From: Acidobacteriaceae bacterium | GTDB taxonomy: Bacteria > Acidobacteriota > Terriglobia > Bryobacterales > Bryobacteraceae | Assembly (NCBI GenBank): GCA_019245255.1 | Contig: JAFARV010000011.1 | Coordinates: forward strand, 1-8,365 | Length of the DNA: 8,365 nt | Direction of reading: 5' to 3' | Shown here: positions 1-6,626 of the stretch, in pieces | Numbering within the stretch: position 1 is the stretch's first letter | How the letters are laid out: each line of letters starts with the position of its first letter | Program-made: the position numbers and the translations under genes | The notes under the pieces: generated by a model | Told to the model about the DNA's origin: nothing | Databases searched by the model: none | What the model saw: the letters and a program-made list of their open reading frames with translations, nothing else

Positions 1-1690
1 GGGCCATCTCCGGCATCCGGTCAGCAATCGCAAGCAGGACCAGCGGGCCGCGTACCAGAGCCACTGTATCCGGGTGCGCGGTATCAATAGATTCCAGGCG
101 GACCTCCAACGGCAACTCTAATTCGATGACATCTCCATCCGTCCATCTCCGCCGGACCATGGTGAACCTGTTTTGCACAGCGGTTGAGACGGGTTCTCCA
201 TTGACCCGCATCACTGGCGACGGCGGTGCAGACCACGCCGGAATCCGAAGCCGGAGCGCGAAACTCGAAGGCCGTGACGTTCGCAGCTTTATTGTGACTA
301 CGTTTTCGACAGGATAGGCGCCACTCTGAGTTAGAACACACTGCGCGCCATCGCTCGCTGTCCAGCGAAGCGTTGACGGCAGATACAAATTCACGAACAC
401 GCCATCCCCATCGCGAAAGTAAACGAGTTTGCGGTAATCCGCCGCGACTTGCGGCAATGTGCCTGAGCAGCAAGGCCAGGCATCCGGGAAATAGACTTTC
501 TGCCCCGGCAAATGGTAATCGGAGTAGTAAAAAGCCCGGCCATCGTTCTGTAAACGCTTCGCACCGAGCACGGTATTGTAGAAAACCCGCTCCATACTGT
601 CGCCGTAGCGGCCGTCGCGAGTCACTCGAAGTAAATACCGGGTTAGCTTGAAATGCGCATAGCTGCCGCAGGGTGTCTCGAACCCTCTATGCGTGCTGGT
701 AAGGCTGCCGTAGAGTTCACCGCTCCCGGGAACGACAAAGCTCTCGTTCGGCCCCCACCCGCCAGTTGCAAAACTCTGCGTTTGCGTAATCATGTCGAAT
801 GCATTGCTGGCTGCTCGCAGGTGCTTTTCACTGCCGTCCGCGAGATATGCCTGCATGGCCGAGCTTAGAGCATTGCAGTAACTATAGGCATGATGGTTCG
901 GCAGTACATTCTTACCTTCTGAAAGTGGGTCAAAGTAAGTTTTGTCAAGCAGAAAACGGCGTGCCAGATTTCGGTACCGTTCGCCCGCTCCCCGCTGCCA
1001 CGCGAGATACAGGTTCTCAGGCATCGTGTACGATTCGTCCCAGGTGTAATCGGGAGCGGTACTGTTGCCGATCGACTCTCGCCAAAGCCGCTGCGGCTCG
1101 TCGCGATCCAACGCACGCGGCGGCAGATGAGGCTCCGCGGCATCGGTGGTCCTCTCCAGGAGACTGAACGCCTGCACCGAAGCGGCAAATGTATGCGCAT
1201 CGATTAGCCCGATAACAACCTTGTCGTAATCGTATGCGGGATAGCGAAAGTTAACGTAGAACTTCGGGGAAATCGCTTGCCCGTAAAGCGTAAGCAATTG
1301 CTCCAGTTTTGTCCGCGTTGCCGCGTCATGAGTGATGGCATATCCGCGTGCCAGCGCCGAAATCCACTGCCCAAACGAGTGTGCCGGTGCGAAGCCGTGT
1401 CCACCGCTTTCGGTTTTATCGAGCGGCGTTTCGTCATACCATCCGCCGAGGTCCGGACCCGGCGCAGGCAGGCCTGCGCGCAGCCGCCACGGCTTTAACA
1501 AACTGTCTTCATTGAGCGACAGCAGCACGGATTGCGTCTGCTCGAACTGCGTTTGCGCAAGCCCCGGCGCGAGTTCGACATCGCCGTAGCCAAACTCCTC
1601 GAGCGGACTGAAAGTTGCGCCGTGCGCCGATTGACCGCGCCACAGACCAGCCGCTGCGGCCGCCTGCAGAAAAGCGCGCCGACTTGTCAT
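1..1690 (-). CDS. GH127/DUF1680 (beta-L-arabinofuranosidase family) glycosidase, Tat-exported, C-terminus outside window
   Basis: Reading from the ATG at 1690, an uninterrupted frame of 563 codons runs off the left edge, so the C-terminus is missing. The family removes terminal beta-L-arabinofuranose or related sugars with a cysteine nucleophile held by zinc. The N-terminus has a twin-arginine signal (SRRAFLQ, residues 3-9) followed by an alanine-rich stretch, which predicts folded export. Family landmarks follow in order: FGYGDVELAPG (33-43), GGWYDETPLD (82-91), the barrel segment HSFGQWISALA (104-114), NHHAYS (265-270), GGWGPNESF with candidate acid/base Glu316, FETPC with Glu338 and Cys341, and PCCSG with Cys407-Cys408, the first of which should be the nucleophile. 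The late GPLVLLA stretch suggests that most of the beta-sandwich is present. It lies 43 bases after the phosphatase gene and probably shares its transcript. No strong ribosome site is visible before this ATG. The family is secure; substrate and exact GH family (127 or a relative such as 146) are not. Confidence 0.88.
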   Translation of the reverse strand, partial: MTSRRAFLQAAAAAGLWRGQSAHGATFSPLEEFGYGDVELAPGLAQTQFEQTQSVLLSLNEDSLLKPWRLRAGLPAPGPDLGGWYDETPLDKTESGGHGFAPAHSFGQWISALARGYAITHDAATRTKLEQLLTLYGQAISPKFYVNFRYPAYDYDKVVIGLIDAHTFAASVQAFSLLERTTDAAEPHLPPRALDRDEPQRLWRESIGNSTAPDYTWDESYTMPENLYLAWQRGAGERYRNLARRFLLDKTYFDPLSEGKNVLPNHHAYSYCNALSSAMQAYLADGSEKHLRAASNAFDMITQTQSFATGGWGPNESFVVPGSGELYGSLTSTHRGFETPCGSYAHFKLTRYLLRVTRDGRYGDSMERVFYNTVLGAKRLQNDGRAFYYSDYHLPGQKVYFPDAWPCCSGTLPQVAADYRKLVYFRDGDGVFVNLYLPSTLRWTASDGAQCVLTQSGAYPVENVVTIKLRTSRPSSFALRLRIPAWSAPPSPVMRVNGEPVSTAVQNRFTMVRRRWTDGDVIELELPLEVRLESIDTAHPDTVALVRGPLVLLAIADRMPEMA

Positions 1691-1733
1691 GCTGCAATCT
1701 TATCCGGCCTGAATGGCGCCACGAACCGTCGGG

Positions 1734-3308
1734 CTAACGCTCTGAAAGCATTTCAGTCAGCACGCGACCGGATGATCCGTTCGGCGTCTGAATACTCAAG
1801 ATCGTGGCGAGTGTTGGGGCAATGTCGTTCGGAGTTATTCGCTCGTCATACCGTCCCGGTTTGATGCCCGGCCCCATAAAGAGAATCGGAACGTGAGTGT
1901 CGTAATTGTAGGGGGAGAAGTGAGTGGTGCCGCCGCTTCCCGGCATGAAGTTTGGCTCAAAAATTAGGAAAACGTCACCGCTGCGCCGTGGATAATAGCC
2001 GTTCATTAAAGCGCGCGCGATGAAGTCGCCGGTAACACCCTTGTCTAGTTCGTCCCGCGTGTAGACGCGCGCAACGTGCAGCAATGGGGTCGAAAAGAGC
2101 GCTTCACGGGCAACGCTATACAACTCGGCATCCGAAGGTCCTTTCTTCTTGCGCGTGAGATACAGGGTCGTTTCGCCTGCTCCCGCTATCACCCATTCGC
2201 CAGTTCCGAAGCGGCTCCGCAGTGCGGTTTCAACTGCATCTTCAGGATCTACCGCGATGTACCCGCCCGGCATTTTGTCGGCCTCATCGACCGCAGGCAA
2301 AGGCGCGACGCCATGATCCGCTGAAAGCACGATGAGCGTGTCTTTCAACCCAATTTCGCTGTCGATGAACTGAAATAGCTTGTCGAGTAACTGGTCGGTG
2401 CGTACCGACATGTCGCGGACTTCGGGCGCGTCCGGTCCCACTGCATGGCCAACGTAGTCGTTAGATGAAAAGGAAATCGTCAGCAGGTCCGTGGCGCCGC
2501 GCTGCCCTAACTTCTCTCCGCGAATCGCATCCTCCGAGAACGCTTCGATCAGTTCGTTGCCCCAGGGACTCGCAGGCAATCTCGAATACTTCGGCTGCCC
2601 CGGCGATGCATGAAAATCGTGTTGCTGAAATCCCTCCCACTTCTTTGAAACGTACTCGTCCGGTAATTTACGCTCGTTGAATGTGGCAGCCCAAGCTGGG
2701 AGGGTGTCCATATAGAACGTACTGCTGCTGAAATTGCCTGTTTCGTCATCGAACCAGAACGCACCCGCTGCACGGTGGCCTGAAGGAAGAATGGCGCCCC
2801 GCGGTTTTATCGAAATGCCAATCACTTTCGAGTGTTCGCTTACGTCACGCAGTTCATCACCGATGGTCGACACGAGCAGACGTCTGGGAGAAGCAGGATC
2901 GGAATCCGTACAGCGCGGGCCCTCCGCAGACTGCGGCGCGCCGACGAGCTTCACATTCCAATCGCAGACGCTCGTAACGACCTTGCCCTCGTCGCGGTCG
3001 TACCACGAGTTCCCGACAATGCCGCTGACCGCCGGCATGGCCCCGGACATAAAAATGCTGTGCCCCACGGCAGTCACTGTCGGCACCTGCTCGTAAAAGG
3101 CATTCGTGAAGTCGGCCCCGTGTGTCATCAGCCGATCAAGACCGCCGTGGTACTCGCTTCGAAACCGCGTCAGATAGTCGTAGCGGAACTGATCGACCAT
3201 GATTGCGACGACGAGTTTCGGCCTCCTAGCCGATTCCGCCGAAAGAATTTGCCCGGCACTCGTCAGGAGTAATGAGACCGCAACAAAAAGCACACGCTTG
3301 GCTGACAT
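1734..3308 (-). CDS. PafA-like alkaline phosphatase (alkaline phosphatase superfamily, Thr nucleophile), exported
   Basis: This complete 524-residue protein has an N-terminal signal peptide (about residues 1-24), so it should act in the periplasm or outside the cell. It has the full two-zinc site of the alkaline phosphatase superfamily: Asp39 (VDQFRYDYL), nucleophile Thr79 (VPTVTAVGH), Asp284 and His288 (SSNDYVGH), Asp331-His332 (SADHG) and His472 (DTHVP). Asn100 (GNSWYD) and the pair Lys168/Arg170 (SIKPRG) match the phosphate-contacting residues of Elizabethkingia PafA. That pair separates PafA-type phosphomonoesterases from the related nucleotide pyrophosphatase/phosphodiesterases, so release of inorganic phosphate from organic monoesters is the best prediction. 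The length is close to that of PafA. The start at 3308 puts the signal peptide directly at the N-terminus, with only a weak AGGCG upstream. The gene follows the 217-residue exported protein by 28 bases and precedes the glycosidase by 43. The assignment rests on motifs recalled from the family; the natural substrate is unknown. Confidence 0.88.
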   Translation of the reverse strand: MSAKRVLFVAVSLLLTSAGQILSAESARRPKLVVAIMVDQFRYDYLTRFRSEYHGGLDRLMTHGADFTNAFYEQVPTVTAVGHSIFMSGAMPAVSGIVGNSWYDRDEGKVVTSVCDWNVKLVGAPQSAEGPRCTDSDPASPRRLLVSTIGDELRDVSEHSKVIGISIKPRGAILPSGHRAAGAFWFDDETGNFSSSTFYMDTLPAWAATFNERKLPDEYVSKKWEGFQQHDFHASPGQPKYSRLPASPWGNELIEAFSEDAIRGEKLGQRGATDLLTISFSSNDYVGHAVGPDAPEVRDMSVRTDQLLDKLFQFIDSEIGLKDTLIVLSADHGVAPLPAVDEADKMPGGYIAVDPEDAVETALRSRFGTGEWVIAGAGETTLYLTRKKKGPSDAELYSVAREALFSTPLLHVARVYTRDELDKGVTGDFIARALMNGYYPRRSGDVFLIFEPNFMPGSGGTTHFSPYNYDTHVPILFMGPGIKPGRYDERITPNDIAPTLATILSIQTPNGSSGRVLTEMLSER

Positions 3309-3336
3309 TCGCGCCTAGCGTAGCAAAGACTTTATC

Positions 3337-3990
3337 TCAGCCGTTCTCCGTTCCGTCGTCCGGCGGAATCTCTTTGAATTGAATTCCCGCTGGCTTGGCG
3401 AACAAAGATGGATCGAACGGTACTTCCTCATAGGTGATGTATTCGTAAACATAAGTTCCGTCACCGCAGTTCCATGTCAGCTTCTCCGGAATGTTCTTGT
3501 CGGGCTTCATGACCAGAGTCGCTTTTGCCTGTTGAGTTTGGATCACATACTCAGCAGTCGGTTTCGCGTTTACGATCGGACCCGCTTGCTCCTTTGCGCC
3601 CGACGCCTGAAAGAATTCGAGTTCACTGCCGAATTCAAGTTTGTCGAGTGCTCCGCAACGGTGCTTCACATCAAATGGAAGCAAAATGGGGACATGCGTG
3701 TCATTAGGACCACCCTGGTCGATGGCGTGCGTTCCCTTCTTGTCCACCAGATTGATGCTGTATGCATCGGGCTCGGCGACAATCGTCAGTTTCTGAACGC
3801 CTACACGGGCATCGGGAGGGTCTTCGATGCGTGCAAAATGAGGCGGTGACACATAGATGGTTTTTGGCAGTGCCGAGTAGGAATTCGCTTTGATACCCGG
3901 ACCTGCGAGGCGCACGACCATCTTTTTCATCGTTTCCGGCCCTTGCGCCTGCAGCACCAAAGCAATCAGCGTCAGCAAACAAATACGCAT
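3337..3990 (-). CDS. Exported protein of unknown function, 217 residues
   Basis: I do not recognise this protein as a named family. It opens with a short hydrophobic signal peptide (about residues 1-17, ending LVLQAQG), and the rest is soluble and mostly beta-like by composition. Two cysteines, Cys112 (KHRCG) and Cys175 (WNCGDG), could form a disulfide after export. A motif QGGPNDTHVPILLPFD (92-107) and a C-terminal PFDPSLFAKPAGI stretch (191-203) look conserved in character. The tail faintly recalls the ends of LolA/outer-membrane lipoprotein-sorting-like proteins, but that is only an impression. It is the first gene of the leftward unit, 28 bases ahead of the PafA-like phosphatase, so a role linked to that secreted enzyme or to the cell envelope is possible. 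The start at 3990 is chosen because it keeps the signal peptide; an AGGA lies only 2 bases before it. A start at Met21 would remove the signal. Codon use and an uninterrupted frame make it a real gene; its function is open. Confidence 0.8.
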   Translation of the reverse strand: MRICLLTLIALVLQAQGPETMKKMVVRLAGPGIKANSYSALPKTIYVSPPHFARIEDPPDARVGVQKLTIVAEPDAYSINLVDKKGTHAIDQGGPNDTHVPILLPFDVKHRCGALDKLEFGSELEFFQASGAKEQAGPIVNAKPTAEYVIQTQQAKATLVMKPDKNIPEKLTWNCGDGTYVYEYITYEEVPFDPSLFAKPAGIQFKEIPPDDGTENG

Positions 3991-4075
3991 AGTCCTGTTT
4001 CTTGGACCCGCACTTGCCTCAAGTGTTTCGCGATGAAACGCCGCCAGAGTTACTTAAGCTACATTGATTCTGTAC
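3991..4075. promoter_or_regulatory. Divergent intergenic region between the exported-protein unit and potABCD
   Basis: Both transcription units must start from or near this 85-base spacer, because the genes on either side are first in their units and point apart. I could not find a convincing sigma-70 -35/-10 pair with normal spacing on either strand. The segment from about 4050 to 4070 is the most AT-rich part and might hold the potA -10 region. The notable element is the inverted repeat at 4011-4025, listed separately. Confidence 0.5.
4011..4025. promoter_or_regulatory. Operator-like inverted repeat CACTTG-CCT-CAAGTG
   Basis: Two perfect 6-base arms (4011-4016 and 4020-4025) flank a 3-base centre. 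A second, weaker dyad, GTTTC with GAAAC (4025-4029 and 4035-4039), directly adjoins it. The position, centred between two divergent genes and about 50 bases before potA, suits a repressor or activator site. No run of T follows, and the place is not a gene end, so a terminator is unlikely. The arms are short, and chance occurrence cannot be excluded. Confidence 0.3.
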
Positions 4076-5047
4076 ATGCAGCCGTTGCTGGAGTTGCGAG
4101 GCCTCACTAAGGATTTTGCGACGCACCGTGCTATCGATACCATTGCGCTCGCCATCGCCAGGGGCGAGTTCTTTTCCTTGTTGGGACCATCAGGCTGCGG
4201 GAAGACAACTACGCTGCGTTGCATTGCGGGATTCGAAACGCCGAACGCGGGCGACATCCTCCTCGATGGCCGCTCACTCGTTCCACTGCCTCCATACCGC
4301 CGTAACGTCAATACCGTCTTTCAAAACTACGCGGTCTTCCCGCACCTTACTGTTCAGCAAAATGTGGCGTTCGGGCTCGAGCGCCGGGGCGTCAACAATG
4401 GTGCGATAACGAGGAAAGTTCGTGACGCACTTGCGCTTGTCGAACTGACCGGAAAAGAAACCCGCTATCCGAATCAAATCTCGGGCGGCGAGAAGCAGCG
4501 TGTCGCCCTGGCTCGCGCTCTGGTGCTCGAACCGGAACTGCTGCTCCTCGATGAGCCTCTTTCTGCTCTTGATCCGAAGCTCCGCAAACAGATGCGCATC
4601 GAACTCAAAACCCTTCAGGCTCGAGTTGGCATCACATTTCTGTTCGTGACGCATGATCAGGAAGAAGCTTTGTCGCTGTCGGACAGCCTCGCCGTCATGA
4701 ACTCCGGGCGTATTGAGCAGGTCGGCACGCCTCGCGAACTGTATCGACAGCCCGCCTCTCGATTCGTCGCGGAATTTCTCGGGGAAATCAATTGGATCGA
4801 TCAGGTGGCGCTGCGGCCGGAATCGCTCAATATTTCAAAAAATCATCCTGGTGGCGGTATTAAAGCGCTTCCAGCGACAGTCCAGACGACCACATTTCTT
4901 GGAAATCGCACCCAGTTGCGAACCACGCTGGCCAACGGTCGCGAATGCGTGATCGAGGTGCAGGATGCCGCACAAAACATTGGGCCCGGCGAGCAGGTTC
5001 ATGTCTGGTGGCGCACTTCGGACGAAATCCATATTCCGAACCCATGA
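4076..5047 (+). CDS. potA: Spermidine/putrescine ABC importer, ATP-binding subunit PotA
   Basis: This cytoplasmic ATPase drives polyamine import through PotB and PotC. All nucleotide-binding motifs are present: Walker A GPSGCGKTT (37-45), Q-loop Gln83 in VFQNYAVFPHLTV, signature ISGGEKQRVALARAL (135-149), Walker B LLLLDEP with Asp159-Glu160, D-loop SALD (163-166) and switch His193 (THDQEEA). FVAEFLGEIN (230-239) marks the join to the C-terminal TOBE domain. At 323 residues it is clearly shorter than E. coli PotA (378): after GEIN it goes almost directly to LRPESL, leaving out about 40 residues usually found there. The ATG at 4076 is preferred because MQPLLELRGLTK is a normal family N-terminus. 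An in-frame TTG at 4064 would add four residues and has no better ribosome site; neither start has a clear Shine-Dalgarno. The stop codon overlaps the potB start. A related import ATPase of the iron or thiamine type is less likely given the neighbours. Confidence 0.93.
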   Translation: MQPLLELRGLTKDFATHRAIDTIALAIARGEFFSLLGPSGCGKTTTLRCIAGFETPNAGDILLDGRSLVPLPPYRRNVNTVFQNYAVFPHLTVQQNVAFGLERRGVNNGAITRKVRDALALVELTGKETRYPNQISGGEKQRVALARALVLEPELLLLDEPLSALDPKLRKQMRIELKTLQARVGITFLFVTHDQEEALSLSDSLAVMNSGRIEQVGTPRELYRQPASRFVAEFLGEINWIDQVALRPESLNISKNHPGGGIKALPATVQTTTFLGNRTQLRTTLANGRECVIEVQDAAQNIGPGEQVHVWWRTSDEIHIPNP

Positions 5048-5871
5048 GGCGTTTACGAGCATGGTTCCTGCTGCCCGGCGCAACTATCATGGCGGTGCTG
5101 TTTTTTGCTCCGCTGCTGATCGTTGTGCTCTACAGCTTCCTGTCGCGTGGCGCGTACGGCGGAGTGGAACTCCCCTGGACTGCAAGCAGCTATACGCGCG
5201 TCTTCGATTCGCTGTATCTCGCGATTCTGTGGCGCTCGATTTGGGTGTCTGCGTTATCAACTGCCATTTGTGCCCTCTTGGGATTTCCGCTCGCTCTTTA
5301 CATCGCCCGAGCTGGATCGAATCGGACGCTGCTGTTGAATCTTGTGATGCTCCCGTTCTGGACCAGCTTTCTCATCCGCATCTACGCCTGGATGTTTCTG
5401 CTGCGCGATACAGGACTGATTAACTCCTTTCTTCTCGCAGTGCATGTAATCCGCCAGCCCTTGCCGCTCCTCTTCAACACCGGAGCGGTGATCCTGGGCC
5501 TCGTCTACGGATATCTGCCATTCATGGTGCTGCCTTTGTATGCCACCGTCGAGAAACTTGATCCTTCCCTGCTCGACGCCGCAGCGGATCTCGGCGCCTC
5601 TCCAGCCATCACAGTCTGGAAGGTGATTGTCCCGTTGTCGAAGCCTGGCATTCTGGCTGGTTCTCTCCTTGTGTTCATCCCTTGCCTCGGAGCGTATCTC
5701 ACCGCCGACCTCATGGGCGGCGGCAAGAGCGTCATGATCGGAAACGTGGTGCAGAACCAATTCACCACTTCACGGGACTGGCCCTTCGGCGCCGCCATTT
5801 CCCTGCTCCTGATGGCCGTCGCGCTGCTTGTCACGCGGGTGATCGGACGTAAGGGCGAGCAGCTTTTATGA
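5044..5871 (+). CDS. potB: Spermidine/putrescine ABC importer, permease PotB
   Basis: This 275-residue inner-membrane permease forms half of the transport channel. It has about six hydrophobic segments, the first at residues 7-33. The EAA loop that docks on the ATPase is seen as LLDAAADLGASPAITVWKV (177-194) followed by the IVPLSKPGI end (195-203). The segment LPFWTSFLIRIYAWMFLL (103-120) and the late stretch FIPCLGAYLTADLMGGG (211-227) are typical of PotB. The length matches E. coli PotB (about 275-285). The start at 5044 is chosen because it overlaps the potA stop in an ATGA and opens straight into the first membrane helix. An in-frame ATG at 4945 would add 33 polar residues encoded inside potA and is rejected. 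No strong ribosome site precedes 5044, which fits translational coupling to potA. Confidence 0.94.
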   Translation: MRRLRAWFLLPGATIMAVLFFAPLLIVVLYSFLSRGAYGGVELPWTASSYTRVFDSLYLAILWRSIWVSALSTAICALLGFPLALYIARAGSNRTLLLNLVMLPFWTSFLIRIYAWMFLLRDTGLINSFLLAVHVIRQPLPLLFNTGAVILGLVYGYLPFMVLPLYATVEKLDPSLLDAAADLGASPAITVWKVIVPLSKPGILAGSLLVFIPCLGAYLTADLMGGGKSVMIGNVVQNQFTTSRDWPFGAAISLLLMAVALLVTRVIGRKGEQLL

Positions 5872-6626
5872 AGCGCTTTCTCGCGCTTTACGCATCCGTT
5901 GCTTACGCGTTCTTGTACGTTCCACTTCTCGTCCTCGGAGCGTTCAGCTTCAATGCATCGAGAATCGCCGTATGGCAGGGCTTCACGTGGCAGTGGTATC
6001 GCAATGTATTCCGAAACGAAGCTCTGCTTGACGGTACAATCCACAGCGTTGTGATCGCGCTGGGCGCAACAATTCTGGCGACCGCGTCCGGCACACTTGC
6101 CGCGTATGCCATCTGGAAGCGGAGCGCTCCGCTACTCACGAACTCGCTGTATTTATCGCTGCTAACGCCTGAGATCGTCACGGGTGTTTCGTTGCTGGCT
6201 TTCTTTCAATGGGCATTCCGGTACCTGCACCTGCAATTGGGGCTGGACACGGTAATCCTGGCACACGTCTCGTTTTGTCTCGCATACGTCGTACTGGTCG
6301 TAATCGCGCGGCTGCGGACCATGGACTCATCGTTCGAAGAAGCGGCGCTGGATCTCGGCGCCACGGAGTGGCAGGCCTTTCGCCATGTTACGCTTCCGTT
6401 GCTTTGGCCGGGCATCGTAGCTGCTGCCCTGCTTTGCTTCACGGTGTCTTTCGATGACTACGTAGTAACGAGCCTCGTTGCAGGCGTGAACTCCGAAACC
6501 TTGCCGATGATGATCTACGCGATGGCGCGCCGGGGCGTCAGCCCCGAAGTGAATGCACTCTCGGTATTGATCACGGTTGCGCTCGGCGCGCTGATTCTTC
6601 TCGCAGGACGATTGGAGAGGAGATGA
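5868..6626 (+). CDS. potC: Spermidine/putrescine ABC importer, permease PotC
   Basis: This is the second channel subunit of the polyamine importer, an inner-membrane protein of 252 residues, close to the usual length of PotC. The first helix lies at about residues 7-27 (ending VLGAFSFNAS), and several further hydrophobic segments follow. The EAA loop is clear: EEAALDLGATEWQAFRHVTL (157-176) followed by PLLWPGI (177-183). The sequence SFDDYVVTSLVAG (194-206) is a hallmark of PotC/PotI permeases. The start overlaps the potB stop as ATGA, and its own stop overlaps the potD start in the same way. Whether it is closer to PotC (spermidine-preferring) or PotI (putrescine) cannot be decided by eye; the gene order potABCD favours PotC. 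Confidence 0.94.
   Translation: MKRFLALYASVAYAFLYVPLLVLGAFSFNASRIAVWQGFTWQWYRNVFRNEALLDGTIHSVVIALGATILATASGTLAAYAIWKRSAPLLTNSLYLSLLTPEIVTGVSLLAFFQWAFRYLHLQLGLDTVILAHVSFCLAYVVLVVIARLRTMDSSFEEAALDLGATEWQAFRHVTLPLLWPGIVAAALLCFTVSFDDYVVTSLVAGVNSETLPMMIYAMARRGVSPEVNALSVLITVALGALILLAGRLERR
6614..6620 (+). promoter_or_regulatory. Strong ribosome binding site of potD
   Basis: A purine-rich GGAGAGG lies inside the end of potC; its GGAG core (6614-6617) sits 5 bases before the potD ATG at 6623. It is the only strong Shine-Dalgarno in the operon. Extra initiation here would fit the common need for more binding protein than transporter. Confidence 0.65.

Noticed and set aside
84..1697. Several short minus-strand and plus-strand frames in the left region, which could suggest a broken gene
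   Set aside because: One continuous minus-strand frame from 1690 to the left edge encodes a full run of DUF1680 motifs without a stop; the short frames are out-of-phase shadows, so there is no frameshift.
3309..3336. Short gap between the exported-protein and phosphatase genes as a possible terminator
   Set aside because: No stem followed by a T run is visible on the transcribed strand; the gap is consistent with one continuous transcript.
4050..4070. Possible -10 boxes such as TACATT before potA
   Set aside because: No matching -35 sequence at 16-18 bases spacing could be found, so I do not call a promoter.
4945..5043. Upstream in-frame ATG that would extend PotB by 33 residues
   Set aside because: The extension is polar, is encoded within potA in another frame and would sit before the first membrane helix; the ATGA overlap at 5044 is the normal arrangement.
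5505..6044. A 179-residue minus-strand frame across the potB/potC junction
   Set aside because: It has no recognisable domain, lies opposite well-conserved permease codons and has no operon context; it is a shadow frame. The 167-residue minus frame at 5257-5760 is rejected for the same reason.
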